From NCBI GenBank assembly GCA_039820405.1, contig JBCBQC010000124.1:1-15895 (forward strand): 15,895 nt of DNA. The letters run 5' to 3'. A program made the position numbers and the translations under genes. Positions 1-6,223 of this stretch are shown one piece after another. Below the pieces are notes generated by a model, which made no database searches, had not been told where the DNA came from, and was given only the letters and a program-made list of their open reading frames with translations. Position 1 is the stretch's first letter, and each line of letters opens with the position of its first letter. The DNA is from CALLVY01 sp937899855. GTDB taxonomy: Bacteria > Bacteroidota > Bacteroidia > Chitinophagales > Saprospiraceae.

Positions 1-171
1 ATCAACGGCCAGTCTTTGCTCGGCCCCGTCAAGCTGCAATTTAACCCCATCCTCTTTGGCTACTGTCTGGCCTTGATCCTTTGCTTTGGCATCCTATCGG
101 GCATCTATCCGGCCTGGCGCATGTCCAAGCTAAATATTGTTGACGCTTTAAAAAACAAAAGAAATGATTAG
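1..171 (+). CDS. MacB/FtsX-type ABC transporter permease, C-terminal fragment
   Basis: This is the last 56 residues of a protein whose start lies outside the window. It shows one hydrophobic helix (about residues 17-36, rich in Leu, Ile, Phe and Cys) followed by a short cytoplasmic tail reading YPAWRMSKLNIVDALKN. A final transmembrane helix followed by an 'YPA.R.s.l.p.dALk' tail is the usual ending of FtsX/MacB permease domains (FtsX family, PF02687). Its stop codon overlaps the start of the next gene, which encodes a second permease of the same kind, so both were probably translated from one message and may form a heteromeric or paired transporter. The ATPase and any membrane-fusion subunit would lie upstream, outside the window. 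The family call is fairly safe; the substrate is unknown. Confidence 0.8.
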   Translation: MNGQSLLGPVKLQFNPILFGYCLALILCFGILSGIYPAWRMSKLNIVDALKNKRND

Positions 172-1330
172 GCATCTACTGCTCTTGTTGTGGAACAAAA
201 AAAGAGAAAATTTTCTACTCGCCCTCGAAGTACTCCTCGCCTTTTTGGTTCTCTTTGGCATCTCCGTCTTCGTCCTGGGCAATTACCAAAAGTACCGCCA
301 ACCCCTGGGTTTTAACAGCGAAAACCTACTGGTGGTACCCTTTACCATGGGCGAAGAAATGGATTCGGCGGCCATAGATGCGACCAAGGAACAGCTTCGG
401 CTGGCGATGAAGAACCTAGCGGGAGTGGAAGAATTGAGCTACGGGGCTTGGTTTCCCTTTTCCGATACCGACCTGCGTACCAACAGCGAGGCGATGGGCT
501 ATTTACAGAGCGCCAACTTCTTTTTGGCCGATGAAAATATGGCCCGGGCCATGCAATTTGACCTGCTCGAAGGGCGGTGGTTTACCAAGGCGGACCTGAA
601 CGGTAAGTACCGCCCCGTCATCGTCAATCGCCGTTTTCGGGAAGCCTACTTCCCGGGGGAAAAGCTCGCCGACCGAACAATTCCCTGGGGAGACGACGAA
701 TACCTCATCACGGGCGTCATCGACGAGTACAAGTACTTTGGCGAGTTTCGGGAATCGCCCCGGGCGCTCTTCGTACCGGCCTCCGAGTTTAACGAACTCA
801 GCCTCCACGCCTACATTCGAGTAGCGGATCACCTGCCCTCCAATTTTGAAGAGGTACTGGACCAGGCCATCTTCGGTGCCGTAGGCGATTGGGAATACGA
901 CATCATTGACCTGGACTGGTTGCGGAAAGAAAGCAGTCGGAGTACCTGGGCCTTTATGGTGGCCATGCTGGTCATCTGTGGCTTTTTGGTTTTCAACGTA
1001 GCCCTCGGCCTCTTTGGAGTAGTATGGTACAATACCAGCAAGCGCCGTGGTGAGATTGGCCTCCGGCGGGCCCTGGGTGCTACCACCGGAGGCATCAGTC
1101 GCCACTTCGTGAGCGAAACCCTCACGATGACCACGGTGGCCATCCTGGTCGGGCTGTTCTTTGCGGGCCAGTTGCCCTTCCTGGCGCCGATCGAGCTGGA
1201 TGGAAAAATATATGCCATCGCCATGCTGCTGGCCGTTTTTTTTATTTATACCTTAGTATTCGTCTGTTCGATTATTCCCAGCCAACAAGCGGCACAAATC
1301 CATCCCGCCACGGCCCTACACGAAGAATAA
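164..1330 (+). CDS. MacB/FtsX-type ABC transporter permease
   Basis: This 388-residue protein has the layout of a MacB/LolC-like permease. One N-terminal transmembrane helix lies at about residues 17-39, followed by a periplasmic MacB_PCD-like domain of about 220 residues. Three further helices lie near 263-287, 320-338 and 349-371. The cytoplasmic loop after the second helix contains SKRRGEIGLRRALGAT (292-307), the characteristic FtsX-family coupling segment, and the protein ends in HPATALHEE. Such permeases work with a LolD/MacB ATPase. They do not pass the substrate through a membrane channel; they use mechanotransmission to act on lipoproteins, peptides or drugs on the periplasmic side. 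The ATG at 164 overlaps the upstream permease stop by 8 nt, a translational-coupling arrangement. The two-component genes 25 nt downstream suggest that the transporter is regulated by, or feeds, that system. Confidence 0.9.
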   Translation: MIRHLLLLLWNKKRENFLLALEVLLAFLVLFGISVFVLGNYQKYRQPLGFNSENLLVVPFTMGEEMDSAAIDATKEQLRLAMKNLAGVEELSYGAWFPFSDTDLRTNSEAMGYLQSANFFLADENMARAMQFDLLEGRWFTKADLNGKYRPVIVNRRFREAYFPGEKLADRTIPWGDDEYLITGVIDEYKYFGEFRESPRALFVPASEFNELSLHAYIRVADHLPSNFEEVLDQAIFGAVGDWEYDIIDLDWLRKESSRSTWAFMVAMLVICGFLVFNVALGLFGVVWYNTSKRRGEIGLRRALGATTGGISRHFVSETLTMTTVAILVGLFFAGQLPFLAPIELDGKIYAIAMLLAVFFIYTLVFVCSIIPSQQAAQIHPATALHEE

Positions 1331-1355
1331 GGGACAAACCACTCCTAGCAAACGT

Positions 1356-2717
1356 ATGATTTTAGCCATCGACGACGACATTGCGGTCCGGACTTCACTG
1401 AGCTTACTGCTCAAGCAAAACGGTTACGAATTTCGAGGCGCCGAGTCGCCCCGGGCGGCCCTCCAGGTCCTGGCCAAACAGCGCCCCGAGCTGATTCTCC
1501 TCGACCTCAACTTTAGCATCGCCACCTCCGGGCGGCAGGGACTAGCCCTGCTGGAACAGATCAAGGCCCTCGCACCGGGGGTGCCGGTGATCTTGCTGAC
1601 CGGTTGGGGAACGATGGAGCTAGCGGTCCGTGGGATGAAGGCCGGTGCCCGTGATTTCCTCACCAAACCCTGGGACAACGAGCACCTGCTCCAGTCCATC
1701 CGCACCTGTCTGCGGGTCGAGCGCGCACCGACGCAGAACCTGGGACGCCGCGAACTGAATCGCCAATTCCAACTCAACAACATCGTAGGAGAACACCCCG
1801 CACTGCTGCACGTCCTGGAGACGGTCGCGCGGGTCAGTACAACCGACGCCAGCATTCTGATTTTGGGAGAAAGTGGGACGGGCAAGGAGCTGATCGCCGA
1901 GGCGATTCACGAGAATAGTCGCCGCCAGGGCCAAGCCTTCGTCAAGGTCAATTTGGGTGGTATTTCCACCACGTTGTTCGAAAGCGAAATGTTTGGCCAC
2001 AAGAAGGGGGCCTTTACGGATGCCTACAGCGACCGGGTGGGCCGCTTCGAACGGGCGCACCGGGGGACGATCTTTTTGGACGAAATTGGGGAATTGGACA
2101 AGAGTGCGCAGGTCAAACTGCTGCGGGTATTACAGGAGCGAAGTTTTGAGCCGCTGGGCAGCAGTCAGCCCCAGCAAGTGGACATTCGGCTGGTGAGTGC
2201 GACCAATCGGAAGTTGGAAGAGATGGTGGCGGCGGGCAATTTTCGGGAGGATCTGTTTTACCGCATCAACCTCATCACGGTTCAGCTACCCGCGCTCCGC
2301 GAGCGGGCCAGCGACATTCCCTTGCTCGTCCGCTACTTTGTCGACAACCTCCGGGAGCTTTACCAACGTCCCGAGCTCACGGTAAGTCGCTCCGCTCTAG
2401 GGTGGCTCCGGGAGCGGCCCTTTCCCGGCAATATCCGGCAACTGAAAAACGTCGTGGAACGGGCCGTGCTGGTGGCGGGTCACGATGCGCTCGACGTCGC
2501 GGACTTTGAGCCCCATCTACAAAACAAGGCCCGCAAATCGGCCGGGGCCTGGCCGGCGGTGGGTAGCCTCACACTGGAGGAAATGGAAATCCAAATGATT
2601 CGCCAGGCCATGCGCTTCCACCAAAATCAAATCAGCAAAGTGGCCCGTGCCCTGGGCCTGAGCCGGGGTGCCCTCTACCGACGACTCGACAAATACCAGA
2701 TTCCCCATGACCGCTAG
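1356..2717 (+). CDS. NtrC-family sigma-54-dependent response regulator
   Basis: This 453-residue protein has three domains. The receiver (about 1-120) has an acidic pocket at D6-D8, phosphoacceptor D50, T82 and K104. The AAA+ sigma-54 interaction domain (about 142-375) has Walker A GESGTGKE (171-178), Walker B with GTIFLDE (237-243), and PGNIRQLKN (357-365). The Fis-type helix-turn-helix (about 405-450) reads NQISKVARALGLSRGALYRRL (split here over 424-443). It should activate RNA polymerase holding sigma-54 after phosphorylation by the kinase encoded next. The sigma-54 contact loop reads GAFTDA (218-223) rather than the canonical GAFTGA. The gene starts 25 nt after the permease gene and its end overlaps the kinase start. 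Targets are unknown, and I saw no good -24/-12 sigma-54 promoter in the noncoding parts of the window. Confidence 0.95.
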   Translation: MILAIDDDIAVRTSLSLLLKQNGYEFRGAESPRAALQVLAKQRPELILLDLNFSIATSGRQGLALLEQIKALAPGVPVILLTGWGTMELAVRGMKAGARDFLTKPWDNEHLLQSIRTCLRVERAPTQNLGRRELNRQFQLNNIVGEHPALLHVLETVARVSTTDASILILGESGTGKELIAEAIHENSRRQGQAFVKVNLGGISTTLFESEMFGHKKGAFTDAYSDRVGRFERAHRGTIFLDEIGELDKSAQVKLLRVLQERSFEPLGSSQPQQVDIRLVSATNRKLEEMVAAGNFREDLFYRINLITVQLPALRERASDIPLLVRYFVDNLRELYQRPELTVSRSALGWLRERPFPGNIRQLKNVVERAVLVAGHDALDVADFEPHLQNKARKSAGAWPAVGSLTLEEMEIQMIRQAMRFHQNQISKVARALGLSRGALYRRLDKYQIPHDR

Positions 2718-4002
2718 TACCCGTTTTGCCCTGTACCTGTTTGCGCTCTTTGGCTTGGCCATGGGGCTGGCCATGTACGCCCTGCGGGCCTTTCCCCTGG
2801 TCCTGTTCGCCACGGAATTGCTACTTTTTGGGATGCTTTATCTCGGCTACCGCATCTATCGCTCCTTCGTGGATCCCCTGCGCTTTATGCTCACCGGCGC
2901 CGATGCCATCGCCGATCGCGACTTTTCCCTGAGGTTTGTTCCCACCTCTTCCCCCGAGATGAATCGAGTGATTGAGGTGTACAATAAAATGATCGATCAG
3001 CTGCGACAGGAACGGCTGCGGCAAGAGGAACAGCACCACTTTTTGATTAAGCTCATCCAGGCCTCCCCCACCGGAATCATCCTACTGGATTACGACGGCC
3101 GCATCACGGAGATCAACCCCCGTGCCCTAGAGCTCCTGGACCTCACCAGCCCGGTGCGGGGGCAGCCCTTGGAAACGCTCCATCACCCCCTCGCCACCCA
3201 GCTGAATGCCCTGCGGGTGGGAGAGGCACGGATCATCAAGCTCCAGGGGATCCACCGCTTCAAGTGCCAGCGCTCCAAGTTTGTCGATCGGGGTTTCGAC
3301 CGTCACTTCGTACTGATGGAAGAATTGTCGAGCGAAATTCTCCGGAGTGAGAAGGCGGCCTATGGCAAGGTCATCCGCATGATGGCCCACGAGGTCAACA
3401 ACTCGGTAGGGCCGATCAATTCCATTCTCCAATCCGTCCTCCAACTTGCGGCTTCCATCCCGATGGAGCAACGGACGGATGTGGTGGAGGCCCTGCGGGT
3501 GGCGCAGCAACGCAACGAGCGTTTGAATCAATTCATGCGCAATTTTGCGCGGGTGGTCCGGCTGCCCGCGCCCGCAAAAAACTGGGAAGATCTGCATCAA
3601 ATATTGAGGGACCTCGCCAAACTACTCCAGCCGCAGGTTGCGGAGCGGCGGATTCAATTGCGACTCCGACTCCCCGATACGCCCTTTCGCCTACAGCTGG
3701 ACCGGGAGCAATTGGAGCAGGCCCTGGTCAACATTATCAAGAATGCGATGGAGGCTATTGAAAGGGATGGCATCATCGAGATCCGCACCGAGGCTCAGCC
3801 CGCCCGGCTCTTGATTTGCGATGACGGACCGGGTATCCCGGCGGAGCTCAAACCCCAACTGTTCACCCCCTTTTTCAGTACCAAAGCGCAAGGCCAAGGC
3901 ATCGGGCTGACCCTAGTCCGGGAAATCTTGCACCAGCACGGTTGGGCCTTTTCCCTGAGCAGCCCCACTACGGGGAAGACCATCTTTGAAATTCGTTTTT
4001 AG
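2707..4002 (+). CDS. NtrY-like membrane sensor histidine kinase
   Basis: The ATG at 2707 gives 431 residues and an 11-nt overlap with the regulator gene. A GTG at 2668 would add 13 residues that are antisense-free but overlap the regulator's HTH codons, so the ATG is preferred. Two closely spaced transmembrane helices (about 6-25 and 29-48) leave almost no periplasmic loop, so sensing is probably within the membrane or cytoplasmic. A HAMP-like linker follows (about 50-105), then a PAS-like domain (about 108-205) with GIILLDYDGRITEINPRALEL. The dimerisation/H-box region has H228 in AHEVNNSVGPI. The ATPase domain has the N-box NIIKNAMEAI (342-351), DDGPGIP (372-378), FTPFFSTK (386-393) and GQGIGL (396-401). 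The family is a phosphodonor for the adjacent sigma-54 regulator. All catalytic boxes look intact. Confidence 0.93.
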   Translation: MTASTRFALYLFALFGLAMGLAMYALRAFPLVLFATELLLFGMLYLGYRIYRSFVDPLRFMLTGADAIADRDFSLRFVPTSSPEMNRVIEVYNKMIDQLRQERLRQEEQHHFLIKLIQASPTGIILLDYDGRITEINPRALELLDLTSPVRGQPLETLHHPLATQLNALRVGEARIIKLQGIHRFKCQRSKFVDRGFDRHFVLMEELSSEILRSEKAAYGKVIRMMAHEVNNSVGPINSILQSVLQLAASIPMEQRTDVVEALRVAQQRNERLNQFMRNFARVVRLPAPAKNWEDLHQILRDLAKLLQPQVAERRIQLRLRLPDTPFRLQLDREQLEQALVNIIKNAMEAIERDGIIEIRTEAQPARLLICDDGPGIPAELKPQLFTPFFSTKAQGQGIGLTLVREILHQHGWAFSLSSPTTGKTIFEIRF

Positions 4003-4198
4003 GCAGCGGACCTCCGCTGGCATCCGTTCCAATACCAGCCGCAAAACTACCGGATACATTGACCAAAAATCTATCCCTACAGCATTTTTGATGTTAAAAC
4101 GATGGATAAGGCAAATTATAAAGTGTATATTTACCTAACAGCAGTGTCATTTTTCCTTAGAATAAAGCAGCATCCACCACGACTAAAACAGCATTGAG
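4003..4198. other. intergenic region between kinase and peroxidase genes
   Basis: This is 196 nt of mostly AT-rich DNA, clearly different in composition from the flanking genes. A perfect 6-bp inverted repeat with a 4-nt loop (CAGCGG/CCGCTG, 4004-4019) sits directly after the kinase stop codon. It has no T-run after it, so it is only a weak terminator candidate. A promoter for the peroxidase gene is expected here, and TATATTTA at 4126-4133 partly resembles the Bacteroidota -7 box TAnnTTTG. It lacks the final G and has no partner TTG at the right distance, so I do not call a promoter. Confidence 0.4.
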
Positions 4199-5386
4199 AT
4201 GAAAAAACCATTAACCACCCTCTCCGTACTCTTACTTTTTGTCGCCATTTTTGGAGCCTGTAAGAACCGAGAATTCAACGTATCGTACAACCTCTACACG
4301 GAGGAGGAGTTTGCCACCATCAGTGCCCACCTCAATTTGACCCAGGACCCCGTCAACTATGATTTCAACTTTCCCAGCTACTACCTCGGCGGTACGCTCC
4401 GCTCCACCACGAACGAGGCGGCGACCTTGGGACGGGTCATTTTTTACGACAAAAACCTCTCGAAAGACCGCAGCAAGTCCTGTGCCTCCTGCCACAAGCA
4501 GGCCCTGGCCTTTTCCGATGACGTGCCGCTGAGTGAGGGGATCGAAGGGCGGCGTACCGACCGCAATTCTCTGGCCCTGGGATCGGTGTTCAACTTTGCG
4601 GAGTATTACGGTAGCCCCACGAGTAATCGCATTCCCTTTATGTGGGACAATCGGGCGACTTCGGTGGCCGAACAATCCCGCGGAACCTTTGCCAACAGCA
4701 ACGAAATGGGAATGGACATGCACGAGGTGGTCAGCCGGGTACGGGCCCAGGAATACTACCAGCCCCTCTTTACCAAGGCCTTTGGTGCCGAGCGCATCAG
4801 TGAGGATTTGGTGCTGCGAGCCCTGACCTCCTTTATCAATAGCATGAGCCAAGTCAACTCTACTTTCGACCAGGAGCTGTCCAAGCTGACCGGGAAGAAT
4901 GGCTTGGTCGCATCGGTGGAGGTATACAATGACTTTGGTGGCTATTCGGTAAGTGAAAATGCGGGCAAGGCCCTCTTCCTCGCCAATTGCTCCTCCTGCC
5001 ACGGCCGGATTATGGAACCCACCCCCATCATCGCCTCCAACAACGGCCTGAGTACGCAATACCAGGACCGCGGCGTTGGTGCCCTCAGCAATCAACCCGA
5101 AGAAGTGGGCCTGTTCAAGGTTCCCCCCCTGCGGAGTATAGCCCTGACGGCCCCCTACATGCACGATGGCCGCTTTGCGACGCTGGAAGAGGTGCTTGAT
5201 CATTACAGCTCCAACATCCAGAACCACCCCAACCTGGGAGCGCAACTGCGGAATCCGCTCAACAACCAGCCCCGCCGCTTCGATTTCTCGGACCAGGACA
5301 AGCGAGACATCATTGCCTTTCTCCACACCCTCACCGATCACTCGGTGTTGACCCAGGAGCGCTTCTCCGATCCATTTTTAAAGTAG
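4199..5386 (+). CDS. MauG/CcpA-type di-heme cytochrome c peroxidase lipoprotein
   Basis: This 395-residue protein begins with a lipoprotein signal (hydrophobic stretch, then FGAC with C21 as the lipidation site), so it is probably anchored to a membrane on the periplasmic side. Two haem-binding CXXCH motifs are present: CASCH at 95-99 and CSSCH at 264-268. LTAPYMHDGRFATLEEVLDHY (split over 316-336) contains M321, matching the distal Met ligand region of the second haem domain in bacterial CCPs. The family reduces H2O2 with electrons from small cytochromes or, in MauG and MbnH, oxidises tryptophan or other protein residues through a high-valent di-iron state. Length is normal for the family. 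The next gene starts within 3 nt of the stop, so the two are probably co-transcribed. Whether this is a detoxifying peroxidase or a MauG/MbnH-like modifying enzyme cannot be told here. Confidence 0.92.
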   Translation: MKKPLTTLSVLLLFVAIFGACKNREFNVSYNLYTEEEFATISAHLNLTQDPVNYDFNFPSYYLGGTLRSTTNEAATLGRVIFYDKNLSKDRSKSCASCHKQALAFSDDVPLSEGIEGRRTDRNSLALGSVFNFAEYYGSPTSNRIPFMWDNRATSVAEQSRGTFANSNEMGMDMHEVVSRVRAQEYYQPLFTKAFGAERISEDLVLRALTSFINSMSQVNSTFDQELSKLTGKNGLVASVEVYNDFGGYSVSENAGKALFLANCSSCHGRIMEPTPIIASNNGLSTQYQDRGVGALSNQPEEVGLFKVPPLRSIALTAPYMHDGRFATLEEVLDHYSSNIQNHPNLGAQLRNPLNNQPRRFDFSDQDKRDIIAFLHTLTDHSVLTQERFSDPFLK

Positions 5387-5389
5387 GTG

Positions 5390-6223
5390 ATGTCTTACCA
5401 ATTCGCAACCGGCCTCCTGTACACCCTAATGCTACTCAGCCTTGGGGCCTGCAACCGATCGTTCTACAGCCCCAACGAAGCCTACTTGCACGGCCTCGAC
5501 CAAAAGGGCAGTATCCGAATCGGCGGATCCCTCCCCAACCCCAATCCCAACGCGGAATACCGCGAATTCAGTGGCCTGGCGGCCTACAGTCCCGTTCGGG
5601 GCTTGGGCCTAGTGGGCAGCTACCAACGCGTGGGTTCGAATCAATTGGAGGAGGGGACGCTCGCCTGGCGGATTCAGTTACTGGAAGGGGCGGTGGGCTA
5701 CTATTACAAACGGTCGCTGCGCTCCCACCCCAACCAATCTTTCCTGCTGGATGTCTACGGAGGCTACGGTGCGGGATCTACCCGTTTTAGCTACGAGGAT
5801 TTGGGAAGGCTGGATATTTCCTTTGACCGCTTGTTCCTCAGTTCGGGGGTACACTTTTGGTTGGGTCGCAAGTTTGGAGTGAGCTTTGGCCTCCGCCTTA
5901 CCCAGCTCAATTTTAAAAAGGCAACGGTCGGCGGACTGGTTGGAAATGCGGAAATCGAAACCCTACTGGTAATCGAAGAGGAGAATCCGTTTTTTACCGT
6001 AGAACCCTCCGTTCAATACACTTTTGGCAGCCCCAGCTTCCGGGTTTACCTGTCGATGACGGGCTTTTCGAGCAAAAATGTGGACCGCCTTGAAAATAGC
6101 TTCGTGGCGATCACCCCCATTGGGCAACCGCTCGCTAAGGTCGGCTTTATCATCAGCCCCAATCACTTCGGCGAGGCCCGTCGGAAAAAGCAGGCGGAGG
6201 AAGCTTTAGGATTTGGAAACTAG
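5390..6223 (+). CDS. putative outer-membrane beta-barrel lipoprotein, function unknown
   Basis: This is a 277-residue protein from the ATG at 5390; a GTG at 5387 in frame would add only one residue. It opens with a hydrophobic segment and LGAC (C21), a lipobox. The rest alternates hydrophobic and polar residues in short strands separated by turns, with many Gly, Tyr and Phe: for example LGLVGSYQRV, LLDVYGGYGAGSTRF, FGVSFGLRLTQLNF and VEPSVQYTFG. This pattern fits a small outer-membrane beta-barrel of the kind common in Bacteroidota. The C-terminal 20 or so residues are charged (EARRKKQAEEA) and would lie outside the barrel. The gene sits 3 nt after the peroxidase stop, so it may be a functional partner. 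Its last 18 nt overlap the end of the convergent TonB receptor gene. No specific family is recognised. Confidence 0.75.
   Translation: MSYQFATGLLYTLMLLSLGACNRSFYSPNEAYLHGLDQKGSIRIGGSLPNPNPNAEYREFSGLAAYSPVRGLGLVGSYQRVGSNQLEEGTLAWRIQLLEGAVGYYYKRSLRSHPNQSFLLDVYGGYGAGSTRFSYEDLGRLDISFDRLFLSSGVHFWLGRKFGVSFGLRLTQLNFKKATVGGLVGNAEIETLLVIEEENPFFTVEPSVQYTFGSPSFRVYLSMTGFSSKNVDRLENSFVAITPIGQPLAKVGFIISPNHFGEARRKKQAEEALGFGN

Noticed and set aside
2668..2706. GTG start for the histidine kinase
   Set aside because: It would add 13 polar residues before the first membrane helix and increase the overlap with the regulator gene to 50 nt; the ATG at 2707 gives a normal short N-terminus.
4004..4019. Terminator after the histidine kinase
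   Set aside because: The 6-bp stem CAGCGG/CCGCTG is perfect but is not followed by a T-run on either strand.
4018..4033. Sigma-54 promoter upstream of the peroxidase gene (TGGCAT...)
   Set aside because: The GG is present but there is no GC at the required 10-nt spacing (the bases there are AA).
4232..5341. Long antisense open frame (369 codons) opposite the peroxidase gene
   Set aside because: It is a mirror of GC-rich codon use in the real gene. It has no signal, no recognisable domain and low-complexity Gly/Val runs, while the forward frame has two CXXCH motifs and a lipobox.
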